Shown: positions 8,822 to 18,867, counted from the first letter of the stretch. The stretch: DNA of 64,000 nt from Acetobacter ghanensis (GCF_001499675.1 NZ_LN609302.1:2575896-2639895), one strand, 5' to 3'. Numbers and translations: made by a program. The notes: generated by a model not told the origin, from the sequence alone.

Positions 8822-9493
8822 CTAGATAACTTGTGGGGTGGTGGGCTGATCCGTGGTGGCGTCAAACCCGCCCCGCTGACGAATGGCTGTTGCAGATATA
8901 CTGTTTTGTACCCCCGGAAGGAAAGCCCAAGCTGGGGGGGAAAGTGTGGCAAGCCGTGCTGCCTGCCGTGCAGGCACGCGCCAGCGGGCCAGATAATGCG
9001 CCGCCAGACCGCCCAAAGCCGCAACATTCTGCCCCGGACGGGGGAAAACCGCCAAAGGCACGGCCTGGACCAGTTGCCGCCAGTGCTTCCAGCGGGGCAG
9101 GGTTACCAAACCATCTGCCCCCATCAGCCATACAAACCGCACATGGGGAAAACGGGCCTTAAGCCGGGCCAGCGTATCCACCGTATAACGGGTACCGAGT
9201 CGGGCTTCCAGATCCGTCGCCACCACATGCCGCCCATCCGCCAGTTGGCGAGCTGTTGCCAAACGGGTGGCAAAAGACGCCATCTCCCGCCCCGCCTTAA
9301 GCGGATTACCGGGAGAGACCATCAGCCAAACCTGATCGAGCCGTAATTCACGCAGGGCGCGACGGGCAATGGCCTGATGCCACCTGTGACCGGGGTTGAA
9401 TGACCCCCCCAGCAAACCAACGCGGCTACGGCGGTTATCCCCCCATGTGGGCAGGTTGGCCCCCTGCCCGCTGCCCCCCATAACGGCGCGCAC
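8822..9493 (-). CDS. nadD: Nicotinate-nucleotide adenylyltransferase
   Basis: Transfers AMP from ATP to nicotinate mononucleotide in NAD synthesis. Recognisable features are the Rossmann start VGLLGGSFNPGH, the TRYTVDTLARLKARFPHVRF region, FVWLMGADGLVTLPRWKHW (GxD substrate loop) and the C-terminal ISATAIRQR (ISST/S-x-x-R type) motif. The nucleotidyltransferase signature is usually HxGH; here it reads HRWH, with TGG in place of a glycine codon (see findings). The gene has the usual length of about 220 residues and sits between proA and rsfS, a conserved alphaproteobacterial order. Start is GTG at 9493, or ATG 12 bases inside. Confidence 0.92.
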   Translation of the reverse strand: MRAVMGGSGQGANLPTWGDNRRSRVGLLGGSFNPGHRWHQAIARRALRELRLDQVWLMVSPGNPLKAGREMASFATRLATARQLADGRHVVATDLEARLGTRYTVDTLARLKARFPHVRFVWLMGADGLVTLPRWKHWRQLVQAVPLAVFPRPGQNVAALGGLAAHYLARWRVPARQAARLATLSPPAWAFLPGVQNSISATAIRQRGGFDATTDQPTTPQVI

Positions 9494-9510
9494 ACTATGG
9501 CGGAGCGCAG

Positions 9511-10824
9511 TCAGGGACGAACCTGACCGTTGCCGATAACCTCGTAACGGAAGGTTGTCAGCTGTTCCACACCCACCGGGCCACGTGCATGGAAGCGCCC
9601 GGTGGCAATGCCAATTTCCGCCCCAAAGCCGAATTCACCCCCATCACAGAACTGGGTAGAGGCGTTCCACATAACCACGGCGCTGGTCACACCGTTCATA
9701 AAGCGGACGGCAACGGCCTCATCCGCCGTCACAATGGCCTCGGTGTGGGAGGAGCCAAAGCGGGCAATATGGTCCAGCGCCTCGTCCACGCCGTCCACAA
9801 CCGCCACGTTCAGCACCGCATCCAGCCACTCGGTTGCAAAGTCCTTCTCGGTTGCGGCGGGCAGGTCGGGCATAATCTCCCGCGCCGCAGCATCGGCCTT
9901 AAAGGTGCAGCCATGCTCGGCCAGATCAGCCACAATCTGCGGCAGCAACACGGAGGCAATGGCCGCGTCAACCAACAGGGTTTCGGTCGCGCCACAAATG
10001 CCCACACGGCGCATTTTGGCGTTCAGCACAATACGCCGCGCCATGGCGTGGTCCGCCGCCGCGTGCACATAGGTGTGGCACAGCCCTTCCGCATGAGCCA
10101 GAACGGGCACGCGGGCCTCGCGCTGCACACGCTCCACCAGAGAACGCCCCCCACGCGGAATAATCAGGTCCACAAGGCCAGATGCGGTAAGCATATCCGC
10201 CACATGCCTGCGGTCAGAATCCGGGGCAATCAGCACCGCATCTTCTGGCAGGCCCGCGTTACGCAGCCCTGTTTGCATGGCGGCATGAATGGCGCGTGCA
10301 CTATGCAGGCTCTCGGACCCACCACGCAGCAGGATGGCATTGCCGGATTTAATGCACAGGCCCGCTGCATCCGCCCCCACATTGGGCCGACTTTCGTAAA
10401 TAACGCCAATAACGCCTACGGGTGTGGCCACCTTGCGAATACGCAGACCATTGGGGCGGGACCATTCCTCCAGTATCTGCCCTACGGGGTCGGGCAGATC
10501 GGCAATGTTTTCCAGCCCACGGGCCATAGCCTCCACCCGCTCCGGGGTCAGGGTCAGGCGGTCGCGGAAGGCGGCATTGGCCGTTGATGCCTCCAGATCG
10601 CGCGCGTTGGCCTCCAGAATGGTGGCCGCAGACTCACGCAGCGCACTGGCTGCGGCCCACAAGGCCTTGTCCCGTTCGGAGGAAGAACTTTGCGCCAGCG
10701 TGCGGGCCGCCAGCCTGGCCCTGTGCGCCAGACCGTGCATGGGGCATGGCGATGGCACGCCCTGTGCGGGTGCGTGCGCTTCTGCCGTGGCCATGTGCAG
10801 CCGACTGTCTTCCTCCGTATTCAT
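9511..10824 (-). CDS. proA: Gamma-glutamyl phosphate reductase
   Basis: NADPH-dependent reduction of glutamyl-5-phosphate to the semialdehyde in proline synthesis. The aldehyde-dehydrogenase fold is clear: VGVIGVIYESRPNVGADAAG, SGNAILLRGGSESLHSA, VDLIIPRGGRSLVERVQ, and the catalytic cysteine in HAEGLCHTYVH. The C-terminal STQFCDGGEFGFGAEIGIAT and ARGPVGVEQLTTFRYEVIG are diagnostic. I chose the ATG at 10824, which has AAGGGACG seven bases upstream; longer starts at 10845 and 10872 add a short polar leader. proB is not adjacent. Confidence 0.93.
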   Translation of the reverse strand: MNTEEDSRLHMATAEAHAPAQGVPSPCPMHGLAHRARLAARTLAQSSSSERDKALWAAASALRESAATILEANARDLEASTANAAFRDRLTLTPERVEAMARGLENIADLPDPVGQILEEWSRPNGLRIRKVATPVGVIGVIYESRPNVGADAAGLCIKSGNAILLRGGSESLHSARAIHAAMQTGLRNAGLPEDAVLIAPDSDRRHVADMLTASGLVDLIIPRGGRSLVERVQREARVPVLAHAEGLCHTYVHAAADHAMARRIVLNAKMRRVGICGATETLLVDAAIASVLLPQIVADLAEHGCTFKADAAAREIMPDLPAATEKDFATEWLDAVLNVAVVDGVDEALDHIARFGSSHTEAIVTADEAVAVRFMNGVTSAVVMWNASTQFCDGGEFGFGAEIGIATGRFHARGPVGVEQLTTFRYEVIGNGQVRP

Positions 10825-10920
10825 GCTGGCGTCCCTTATCTCCATTGCCTTGTTTTCTTTTTTGTCTCTCATGGCCCGCCCCGTGTGAGCGGGCCTATCT
10901 GGTCTGTTTAGACTGCCGTA

Positions 10921-12015
10921 TCAGACATTAAAGCGGAAGAGCAGAACGTCACCATCCTGAACAACGTAATCCCGCCCTTCAATACGCAGACGCCCGGCTT
11001 CCTTGGCGCCTGCCTCCCCACCATAACGAACATAATCGTCAAATGCGATGGTTTCGCAGGCAATAAAGCCACGCTCAAAATCATTGTGAATAACAGCAGC
11101 AGCCTGTGGCGCCTTGGTGCCGACCGTAATGGTCCATGCGCGGGCTTCCTTGGGGCCAACCGTAAAGTAGGTGTTCAGCCCCAGCAGCTTGTACCCGGCG
11201 GCAATAACGCGGTCCAACCCGCTATCCTTCAGACCCAGCCCTTCAAGGAACTCACGCCGTTCCTCATCTTCAAGCTGGCTCACTTCGGCCTCAATGGCAG
11301 CGGAGACAATAACCACCGCAGCCCCTTCGGCTTCGGCCTTTGCCTTCACCTTTTCGGAGAACGCATTGCCTGTAGCGGCGGAATCCTCGTCCACATTGCA
11401 CACATACAGCACGGGCTTGGAGGTCATGAGCTGGAGACGGCGGACCGTTTCCTCCTCCCCGGCGGGGATGGCGGTGCGGGCGGGTTTGCCATCACGCAGG
11501 GCGGCCAGAATGGGGTCCATAATGGCAAGCTGGGCCGTGGCCTCCGCGTCCTTGTTGCGGGCGCGCTTTTCCAGTGCGGGCAGGCGCTTTTCCAGCGAGT
11601 CCAGATCTGCCAGCATCAGCTCGGTTTCAATAATTTCAGCATCACGCACGGGGTCCACGCCGCCTTCGACATGGGTGATGTCATCATCCTCGAAGCAACG
11701 CAGAACGTGGATAATGGCGTCCACCTCGCGGATATTGGCAAGGAACTGGTTGCCCAGCCCTTCCCCGCGGGATGCGCCGCGCACAAGGCCTGCAATATCC
11801 ACAAACTCAAGGCTTGTGGGCACTTCGCGCTGGGACTTGCCAATAACCACCAGCTTGTCCAACCGGGGGTCTGGCACGGCCACGCGGCCCACGTTTGGCT
11901 CAATCGTGCAGAACGGGTAGTTGGCGGCCTGCGCCGTTGCCGTTGCTGTAAGCGCGTTGAACAGGGTGGACTTGCCCACGTTGGGCAGACCTACAATACC
12001 GCAGTTAAATCCCAT
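10921..12015 (-). CDS. ychF: Redox-regulated ATPase YchF (OLA1 family)
   Basis: P-loop ATPase of the Obg group that binds ribosomes. The P-loop GIVGLPNVGKSTLFNALT is at the N-terminus, followed by YPFCTIEPNVGRVAVPDPRL, the switch EFVDIAGLVRGASRGEGLGN, the NVDE motif in YVCNVDEDS (ATP rather than GTP preference) and the C-terminal TGS domain with FIACETIAFDDYVRYGG and DGDVLLFRFNV. 364 residues is the standard length. It overlaps the stop of pth by one base, so the two are translationally coupled. Confidence 0.96.
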   Translation of the reverse strand: MGFNCGIVGLPNVGKSTLFNALTATATAQAANYPFCTIEPNVGRVAVPDPRLDKLVVIGKSQREVPTSLEFVDIAGLVRGASRGEGLGNQFLANIREVDAIIHVLRCFEDDDITHVEGGVDPVRDAEIIETELMLADLDSLEKRLPALEKRARNKDAEATAQLAIMDPILAALRDGKPARTAIPAGEEETVRRLQLMTSKPVLYVCNVDEDSAATGNAFSEKVKAKAEAEGAAVVIVSAAIEAEVSQLEDEERREFLEGLGLKDSGLDRVIAAGYKLLGLNTYFTVGPKEARAWTITVGTKAPQAAAVIHNDFERGFIACETIAFDDYVRYGGEAGAKEAGRLRIEGRDYVVQDGDVLLFRFNV

Positions 12016-12596
12016 CAGCCCTTGCTCCCTTGTGGCAGTGCAACCTGAGTCATAAACCGGTCAGCATGACCTTCCGCCAGCAGCGGGGCGGCATCGGCCA
12101 TGCGGTCCAGCAAATGATCGAGCCATTCCTGCTGGTCTGTCTGTGTAAAATTACCAAGCACCCAGCCATGCACCCGTTCCTTGGCGCCGGGGTGGCCTAT
12201 GCCAATGCGTACGCGCCAGTAGTCCGGCGTGCCCAGCATTTTGTCTGTCGAGCGTAAACCGTTATGGCCCGCAGCGCCGCCGCCACGCTTGATGCGCAAC
12301 TTGCCCGGAGCCAGGTCCAGCTCGTCATGAAAAACTGTTATCTGCTCGGGGGCTATTTTGTAAAAAGCGGCAGCCTCCTGCACGCTCTCGCCCGAGCGGT
12401 TCATATAGGTCATGGGCAGCAGCAGCAGCACCTTATGACCACCTATGCGGCCTTCGGCCACCTCGCCCCTAAAGCGATTGCGCCAGGGCGAAAAACCATA
12501 TCTGGCGGCAATAGCCTCAACCGCCATGAAACCAACATTGTGCCGGTGCCGGCGCATGGAGGACTCGGGATTACCCAGTCCGACCCAGAGCAGCAT
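12015..12596 (-). CDS. pth: Peptidyl-tRNA hydrolase
   Basis: Releases tRNA from stalled peptidyl-tRNA. Motifs: LLWVGLGNPESSMRRHRHNV with the catalytic His of the HNVGF motif, KVLLLLPMTYMNRSGESVQE, FHDELDLAPGKLRIKRGGG and GGAAGHNGLRSTDKMLGTPD. 193 residues is normal. It lies between rplY and ychF, the conserved order in Rhodospirillales. Confidence 0.96.
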   Translation of the reverse strand: MLLWVGLGNPESSMRRHRHNVGFMAVEAIAARYGFSPWRNRFRGEVAEGRIGGHKVLLLLPMTYMNRSGESVQEAAAFYKIAPEQITVFHDELDLAPGKLRIKRGGGAAGHNGLRSTDKMLGTPDYWRVRIGIGHPGAKERVHGWVLGNFTQTDQQEWLDHLLDRMADAAPLLAEGHADRFMTQVALPQGSKG

Positions 12597-12627
12597 TACG
12601 GATTCTGCCTTACGTTATGAACAGAAA

Positions 12628-12656
12628 GGGGGGCACATGCGCCTGCACGTGCCCCC
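12628..12656 (-). terminator. Hairpin after rplY
   Basis: GGGGGCAC and GTGCCCCC pair around a short loop between rplY and pth. On the minus strand only a weak T tract (TTTCTG) follows, so it may attenuate rather than fully stop transcription into pth. Confidence 0.55.
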
Positions 12657-12690
12657 GCGTTCCATCAGACTCGGATTGCTCCGCCCCCGA

Positions 12691-13296
12691 TTAGGAAGCG
12701 TCAGCTTCTTCCGCCGGTGCTGCTTCAACAACCGGAGCAGCAATGGAGGCAACCACAAAGTTGGCTTCGTGAGAAACCGGGGTTGCGCCTTCCGTGCCCT
12801 GCACATCGTCCCAACGCACGTTGTCGTTGATGTCGAGCTTGCTCAGGTCAACCGTGAAGAATTCGGGGATGTTTTCCGCCGCCACTTCCACGTCAACCGT
12901 GTGGCGCACAACGTTGAGCATACCGCCACGCTTGATGCCGGGGCTCTTTTCTTCACCCACAAAGTGCACAGCCACTTCAACATGCACGCGTGAGCCAGCG
13001 GACAGACGCAGGAAGTCGATGTGGATGGGCATGTCTTTGACCGGGTGGAGCTGCACGTCACGCACCAGAGCGCGCTCGGTCTTGCCGCCTTCAACCTTGA
13101 TGTCATACACGCGGGAGCGCCAGCCAGAGGTCTGGATTCCCTTAATGACAATGCGCGGGTCAAGCGCGATCAGTGTGGCTTCCTGCTTACCGCCGTACAC
13201 AACGCCGGGCACCAGGCCAGCACGCCTCGTCGCCCGCGCTGCCCCCTTACCAGCCTTCGCGCGCGCAGAAGCTTCGATTGTTGTAATTTTGGACAC
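12691..13296 (-). CDS. rplY: 50S ribosomal protein L25, long Ctc form
   Basis: 5S-rRNA-binding ribosomal protein of the two-domain (TL5/Ctc) type. N-terminal L25 domain: [61 protein letters not shown]-terminal beta domain: [40 protein letters not shown], then an Ala/Glu-rich tail. The start is the GTG at 13296 with AGGAG upstream; the frame is open further left, but the extension is not L25-like. Confidence 0.95.
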   Translation of the reverse strand: MSKITTIEASARAKAGKGAARATRRAGLVPGVVYGGKQEATLIALDPRIVIKGIQTSGWRSRVYDIKVEGGKTERALVRDVQLHPVKDMPIHIDFLRLSAGSRVHVEVAVHFVGEEKSPGIKRGGMLNVVRHTVDVEVAAENIPEFFTVDLSKLDINDNVRWDDVQGTEGATPVSHEANFVVASIAAPVVEAAPAEEADAS

Positions 13297-13462
13297 CTTG
13301 ACTTCTCCTGAAAAACTTGAGCACGCAGGCCTCCAGGGGTGCCTGCGCGATGGCTGCGGCCTTACAGCAAAACCCCGCCACAAGCAAGGTCCGGCATCAT
13401 GCCGCGTACCGTGCCCAGCCCGTGCCAACAGGCACACCTAACCCTAAGCCGGAGAGTTTGCC

Positions 13463-14541
13463 ATGACCCTTCCCCAGCCGGCAGCACCCCGCCAGCCCCC
13501 CGCCACCATCCCCCACCAGCAGTTTGGCAGCGACAACTACGCAGGCGTGTGCCCGCAGGCGCTGGAGGCCATGAACCGCGCGGCATCTGCCTCCGCCCCG
13601 CCTATGGGGACGACCCGTGGACCCGCCTTGCCGCCAAAGCCGAGGCCGAGCTGTTTGCCGCCCCGCAGGCGCGCGTGTTCTTTGTATTTAACGGCACGGC
13701 CGCCAATGCGCTGGTGCTGGCAACGCTGTGCCCGCCCTATTGCAGCATCATCACATCAGAAATCGCGCATGTGGATACATCCGAACGCGGGGCGGCGGAG
13801 TTCTTTTCCGGCGGGGCAAGGCTCATTACCCCGCCCACGCCAGATGGCAAGGTCACCCCGGCCTCCATTGCGCAGGCCATGCGCCGCACGCGGGACTTTG
13901 ATGCCTCCACCCCGGCGGTTGTCAGCATTACCCAGCCTACCGAAAACGGGTTGCTCTATTCGCTGGATGAGATCCGCGCCATTGCCAATGCCTGCCACGA
14001 CAACGGGCTGCGCCTGCACATGGATGGCGCCCGCTTTGCCAATGCCGTAGCCGCGCTGGAATGCACCCCCGCCGCCATGACGTGGCAGTCCGGTGTGGAT
14101 GCGCTCAGCTTTGGCGGCACCAAAAACGGTATGGCCGTGGGCGATGCCGTGGTGTTCTTTACCCCGCAACTGGCGCAAGGCTTTGCAGAGCGCGCCAAGC
14201 AGGCCGGGCAGATTGCCTCCAAAATGCGGTTTCTGTCCGCCCCGTGGCTGAGCATGGTCCAGTCCGGCGCATGGCTGGACAACGCACGCCACGCCAATGC
14301 CAGCGCGCAGGCTTTTGCACACGCCATAGCGGGTATGGATGAGGTGGAACTGGCATGGCCAGTGCAGAGCAACGCGGTGTTCCTACTTATGCCAGAACGC
14401 GTAGCCAACGCCCTGCGTGCGCAGGGGTGGCGATTCTACACCATGTTTGGGGGGGTGTACCGCTTTATGTTCGCGTGGGATGCACGGGCAGACTCCATTG
14501 CCGCCCTTGCAGCGGAGCTGGGCCGGTGCGTGCGGGTCTGA
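13463..14541 (+). pseudogene. ltaE: Low-specificity L-threonine aldolase, frameshifted
   Basis: PLP enzyme cleaving threonine or allo-threonine to glycine and acetaldehyde. The first 45 codons from the ATG at 13463 (FGSDNYAGVCPQALEAMNRA) are in one frame; the rest (AYGDDPWTRLAAKAEAELFA, VFFVFNGTAANALVLATL, LHMDGARFANAVAAL, and the PLP lysine in SFGGTKNGMAVGDAVVFF) is in the preceding frame. One more C in the C4 run at 13596-13599 joins them as ASAPAYGDDPW, matching the family. All catalytic regions are otherwise intact, so this is either a very recent lesion or a sequence error. Confidence 0.85.
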
Positions 14542-14697
14542 ACCCTGCGTAAAATGCCCCTTGGTAGCAAAACAGGCCGGGTTACCCCCGCTCCAGCCTT
14601 GACATAAGGCCCCGGCCCCTGCTTCCTCCACCCCAATTGAACTATGGCAAAACCAACGCCCGCCCGCAGGCCGGGCCACAAAATTCGGGACAAGACC

Positions 14698-16494
14698 ATG
14701 CACCCTTACCGTACCCATAGCTGCTCGGCCCTTCGCGCGGGCGATGCTGGCACCACCGCGCGCCTGTCCGGCTGGGTGCACAGTAAGCGGGACCACGGGG
14801 GCCTGCTGTTTATTGACCTGCGGGACGAAACGGGAATCACCCAGATTGTCATCCCCGCTGGCTCCGAAGTTATGCAGACAGCCGAGCACATTCGTGTGGA
14901 AAGCGTAATTACGGTAACCGGCGATGTGGTCCTGCGTGAGGAAGGTACGCGCAACCCCGACCTTGCCACGGGTGATATTGAAGTGCGTGCAAAGGACTTT
15001 GTGGTGCAGTCCCACGCCGCCGTGCTGCCCCTGCAGGTTGCCGGGCAGGAACATTATTCCGACGAACTACGCCTGCGTTACCGCTACATCGACCTGCGGC
15101 GCGAAAAAGTGCACGCCAACATCCGCCTGCGTTCCGCCGTTATTGCCAGCATGCGCCGCCGCATGACCGAGCTGGACTTTATTGAGCTGCAAACCCCCAT
15201 CCTGACCGCCTCCTCCCCCGAAGGGGCGCGCGACTTTCTGGTGCCCTCACGCAACCACCCCGGCAAGTTCTACGCACTGCCGCAGGCACCGCAGCAGTTC
15301 AAGCAGCTGGCCATGGTGGCGGGGTTTGACCGCTACTTCCAGATTGCGCCGTGCTTCCGTGATGAAGCCTCCCGCGCAGACCGCTCCCCCGGTGAGTTCT
15401 ACCAGCTTGACTTTGAAATGGCCTTTGCCACGCAGGACGAAATTTTTGCGGTGATGGAAGAGGTCATGAGCGGGCTGTTTACCGAGTTTGGTAATGGCCG
15501 CACGGTCAGCACCGCTCCGTTCGAGCGTATTCCCTACGCCCGCGCCATGAAGGTGTATGGCTCCGACAAGCCGGACCTGCGCAACCCGCTGCTGATTACG
15601 GACGTAACGGAAGACTTTGCAGGCTCGGGCTTTGGCCTGTTTGCCCGCATTGCCGCCGATGGTGGTGAAATCCGCGCCATTCCCGCTCCCGGTGCGGGCG
15701 ACAGGCCCCGCTCCTTCTTTGACAAGCTCAACGCCTGGGCGCGTGAGAACGGGGCCGGTGGTCTGGGCTACATCACCTTTAACGCCGAAGGTGGGCAGGG
15801 CCCGATTGCCAAAAACCTGGAAGCCGACCGCGCCGAGTCCATTCGCACCAAGCTGGGGCTGAAAGCCGGGGACGCCGTGTTCTTTGCCGCTGGCAAGGGG
15901 CTTGACGTAGCCAAGTTCTCCGGCCTTGTGCGCACCCGCATTGCCGAAGAGCTGGACCTGATCGAGAAGAACGCCTTCCGCTTCTGCTGGATCACGGACT
16001 TCCCCATGTATGAGCTGAATGAGGAAACGAGGCTGGTAGACTTCTCCCACAACCCGTTCTCCATGCCGCAAGGTGGGCTGGAAGCGCTGAATACCAAAAA
16101 CCCGCTGGATATTCTGGCCTACCAGTATGACATTGTGTGCAACGGGATCGAACTCTCCTCCGGTGCGGTGCGTAACCACCTGCCAGACGTGATGGTGCGG
16201 GCGTTTGAAATTGCAGGCTACCCCGAAAGTGAAGTGGAAGCCCGCTTTGGTGGTATGCTCAACGCCTTCCGCTACGGTGCCCCCCCGCATGGTGGCTCCG
16301 CTCCCGGCGTGGACCGCATTGTAATGCTGCTGGCCGATGAGCCGAACATCCGCGAGGTTATCCTGTTCCCGCTCAACCAGCAGGGCGAAGACCTGATGAT
16401 GGGCGCACCAGCCCCCGTGCCGCCCGAACGCATGAAGGAACTCTCCCTCGCGCTCAACCTGCCCAAGCCCAAGCCAACGGTCAAAAAAGACTGA
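14698..16494 (+). CDS. aspS: Aspartate-tRNA ligase (class II, probably nondiscriminating)
   Basis: Charges tRNA-Asp, and probably tRNA-Asn in bacteria that use the amidotransferase route. Order: OB-fold anticodon domain ([20 protein letters not shown]), catalytic motif 2 ([20 protein letters not shown]), the bacterial GAD insertion ([12 protein letters not shown] onward), and motif 3 ([20 protein letters not shown]). 598 residues is typical. The ATG at 14698 is preceded by GGGA; an upstream in-frame ATG adds only a basic leader. The gene ends in a clear intrinsic terminator. Confidence 0.96.
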   Translation: MHPYRTHSCSALRAGDAGTTARLSGWVHSKRDHGGLLFIDLRDETGITQIVIPAGSEVMQTAEHIRVESVITVTGDVVLREEGTRNPDLATGDIEVRAKDFVVQSHAAVLPLQVAGQEHYSDELRLRYRYIDLRREKVHANIRLRSAVIASMRRRMTELDFIELQTPILTASSPEGARDFLVPSRNHPGKFYALPQAPQQFKQLAMVAGFDRYFQIAPCFRDEASRADRSPGEFYQLDFEMAFATQDEIFAVMEEVMSGLFTEFGNGRTVSTAPFERIPYARAMKVYGSDKPDLRNPLLITDVTEDFAGSGFGLFARIAADGGEIRAIPAPGAGDRPRSFFDKLNAWARENGAGGLGYITFNAEGGQGPIAKNLEADRAESIRTKLGLKAGDAVFFAAGKGLDVAKFSGLVRTRIAEELDLIEKNAFRFCWITDFPMYELNEETRLVDFSHNPFSMPQGGLEALNTKNPLDILAYQYDIVCNGIELSSGAVRNHLPDVMVRAFEIAGYPESEVEARFGGMLNAFRYGAPPHGGSAPGVDRIVMLLADEPNIREVILFPLNQQGEDLMMGAPAPVPPERMKELSLALNLPKPKPTVKKD

Positions 16495-16521
16495 TAAACG
16501 CCCCTTGGGCCAATAAACACG

Positions 16522-16559
16522 CATCCGGCCGGTTGCATGACCGCGCCGGATGTTTTTTT
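16522..16559 (+). terminator. Rho-independent terminator of aspS
   Basis: CATCCGGC (16522-16529) pairs with GCCGGATG (16545-16552), followed by seven T residues. Confidence 0.9.
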
Positions 16560-16568
16560 GTAGCGGGT

Positions 16569-17414
16569 ATGACAATACGCTCCCTGCGCAACCGCTCAGC
16601 CGTACTGGCCGCCACCGTGGCAGCCCTTACCCTTGCCCTGCCAGCCATAACCGCACAGGCGGCCACGCCTGCTTCCGCCCTTGTCTCGCAACAGGCGGTG
16701 TATGATCTGGGGTTAGTGGAATCGGCCGGGGGGCAAACACTTTCCGCCACCGGGCATATGCAATACGCGGTGCTCAAAACATGCCTCGGCTGGTCCTCCC
16801 ACCAACGGCTGGACATCCAGAGTGTAACCCGCAAGCAGGGCGAGGAGCACCTGCTGTCCGACTATGCCGCGCAGGAGAGTCTGGACGGGCGACACCTGAC
16901 CTTTAAAAGTCAGGAGGCGCGTAACGGCAAACTGTTACGGGTTGTGAGCGGGGAGGCCAGCCTCAACCCCGATGGATCGGGCCTTGTGCAATACCGCCAG
17001 CCCCTTGCCAAAACACTGCACCTGCCTGCGGGCACCATGTTCCCCATAACGCACACAGCGAGCATTCTGGCCGCAGCGGAAAAAGGCGAGCGGGAACTGA
17101 CCACCCCCCTGTTTGACGGCACCCTGCCTGATGGGCCGGAAGATACCTATGTCTCGCTGCTCAACTGGGCACAAACCCCTAATGACAGCCCTTACCGGCC
17201 GTTGCAAAAACTGGCGGCAGGGCACGTGCACATCGCTTTTTATGACCGTAATGCCCACACCATGATGCCGGAATACGAAATGGGTATGCGCTATTTTGCC
17301 AATGGCGTGTCGGACCAGCTGCATCTGGACTTTGGTGATTTTAAAATGCAGGGCACGCTCAGCACACTGAACCTGCCCGCCACCCCCACCTGCTCGCAGG
17401 ATGCGCAGCCCTAA
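16569..17414 (+). CDS. EipB-like periplasmic envelope protein (DUF1849)
   Basis: Exported protein of about 281 residues. After a signal peptide (AALTLALPAITAQAA), the chain carries DUF1849-like features: ASALVSQQAVYDLGLVESAG, a single Cys in LKTCLGWSSHQRLDIQSVTR, FKSQEARNGKLLRVVSGEAS and LPAGTMFPITHTASILAAAE. EipB of Brucella is a periplasmic beta-spiral protein needed for envelope integrity; its function here is inferred. I start it at 16569 because an earlier in-frame ATG lies inside the aspS terminator. Confidence 0.7.
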   Translation: MTIRSLRNRSAVLAATVAALTLALPAITAQAATPASALVSQQAVYDLGLVESAGGQTLSATGHMQYAVLKTCLGWSSHQRLDIQSVTRKQGEEHLLSDYAAQESLDGRHLTFKSQEARNGKLLRVVSGEASLNPDGSGLVQYRQPLAKTLHLPAGTMFPITHTASILAAAEKGERELTTPLFDGTLPDGPEDTYVSLLNWAQTPNDSPYRPLQKLAAGHVHIAFYDRNAHTMMPEYEMGMRYFANGVSDQLHLDFGDFKMQGTLSTLNLPATPTCSQDAQP

Positions 17415-17433
17415 GGGCGGATACCCCGCCCCC

Positions 17434-18867
17434 CTAAGCCTGCGCGTCCACCGCATTGCCCATGAACAGCAGGTTCTGAAAATCCATTTTCTGGTTCTGT
17501 TTTTTCCTGCGCCACTTCTTCTTGTTCGCACGCCGCCTCACACGCGGCACAAACGAATAGGCACGCGGCAGAAAGCCCGATAGCAGGGCCGCCCAGCTCA
17601 TAATCAGAATAGGGGTCAGGCTTGTGCTGGCCAGCGCGCCCATATAGGTGGATTCCGCCATAAGGTCCTGCGATGACACCAGAATGGCGCTGGACTGAAG
17701 GGCCTCTTCCGCCAGTTGTTCGCGGCTGAGCTGGGCCGTGCCCCACCCTGCCAGCCCGGCCTCCACCGTCTCGGCCTCCTGCCTTTGAGTGAGCTGAAGC
17801 ACATGGTTCAGCAGTGGTTTTTGCACCGATGCCAGATACGCGGCGTTTCTGGCCAGAACAGCCCGCAGGCCACCCGCCCCGGCGGCAAAGCGGCCGGATA
17901 CTTCGGCCTCCTCCGTTTGCCCCATATCTTCCACGTCTTCAGCCAGAGCAGCACGGACCAGCCGCCCCCGTATGGATGGGCTGACCGCAGGCATAAGCGC
18001 CGCAGCCAGCAGGGGGTTCAGAAGGGCTTGCGGGATCTGGGTAGAATCATCAGACGCCTCAAACGTCTGAAGCAGGGCTGTGGCAGCCTGCTTTTGCTCG
18101 GTTGTGGCGTTTTCGTCCGACAGGACAGACGCCATCGCCTCAAACAGTTCGGGCAAAAGGGCGTTTGACAGGGCATTGCCAGACAGTTCGGACAGGCCAG
18201 CAGCGGAAGCCGCAACCGCCTCCTCCGTGTTCTGGGGAAGTTGCACAATGCCGCCGGGCAGCACAATTTCCTCCGCCTGCGCTGTGCTTGTGCCCAGCAA
18301 AGCGGAGGCCATGTTCCGCGCACTCTCCTGCATGGCCGTGCTGGTCAGGCCGTACAACCCCGATGAGGTCACAACAGCCCCACCAAGCAACCCGCCGGGC
18401 TGCGCGGCCAATGTGGACTGCCCAGCCAGTTGGGAGGCAGACGTGCCAGCCGCACCACTAGCGCTTTGAGTGGTCATGGTTGTGGCCACCTGCATAAGCT
18501 GCTTGGCCATGGCCTTTTGCTCAACCGTGGCGGACGGGTCATTCAGCACCGCATCCGCGGCCTGCATCACATCTGCCGCCAACGCATTGGTGCCTGCGGT
18601 GGCCACCACAGCACCGGCTGCGCCGCCATTCGCCAGCAGACTTTGCGCCCCTTCCGACAGGGTGAGCATAACATCCGCCTGCTGGGCCTGCGCATCGGCC
18701 ACAGTAGAACGGAGCGAGAGGGATTGTGCGGCAGAGGATGCCCCGGACTGGGGCTGCACGAGCGACTGCCCTGCCCCCTCCACCATAGCGGCACCCAACC
18801 CGGCCCAGTTCCCCGAGCCGGACAGACCGCCTGATCCTGCTGTTGCCGTCATGGCCTGCTCCGTCAC
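17434..18867 (-). CDS. Unrecognised Ala/Ser-rich protein with repeated motif and C-terminal anchor
   Basis: I do not recognise this 477-residue protein. It has no N-terminal signal peptide and starts in an Ala/Gly/Ser-rich region. Two segments share one pattern: residues about 104-126 (ADAVLNDPSATVEQKAMAKQ) and 245-267 (MASVLSDENATTEQKQAATA), suggesting an internal duplication of a helical unit. Near residues 425-445 a hydrophobic stretch (LTPILIMSWAALLSGF) precedes a very basic tail (RVRRRANKKKWRRKKQNQK), as in a C-terminally anchored membrane protein with a cytosolic basic end. The gene is convergent with the EipB-like gene and upstream of nothing co-oriented within 90 bases except a small secreted protein. 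Confidence 0.65.
   Translation of the reverse strand: MTEQAMTATAGSGGLSGSGNWAGLGAAMVEGAGQSLVQPQSGASSAAQSLSLRSTVADAQAQQADVMLTLSEGAQSLLANGGAAGAVVATAGTNALAADVMQAADAVLNDPSATVEQKAMAKQLMQVATTMTTQSASGAAGTSASQLAGQSTLAAQPGGLLGGAVVTSSGLYGLTSTAMQESARNMASALLGTSTAQAEEIVLPGGIVQLPQNTEEAVAASAAGLSELSGNALSNALLPELFEAMASVLSDENATTEQKQAATALLQTFEASDDSTQIPQALLNPLLAAALMPAVSPSIRGRLVRAALAEDVEDMGQTEEAEVSGRFAAGAGGLRAVLARNAAYLASVQKPLLNHVLQLTQRQEAETVEAGLAGWGTAQLSREQLAEEALQSSAILVSSQDLMAESTYMGALASTSLTPILIMSWAALLSGFLPRAYSFVPRVRRRANKKKWRRKKQNQKMDFQNLLFMGNAVDAQA

Noticed and set aside
15247..16575. Long open frame antisense to aspS (442 codons)
   Set aside because: GC-rich shadow of aspS; the translation shows no domain and aspS is certain on the other strand.
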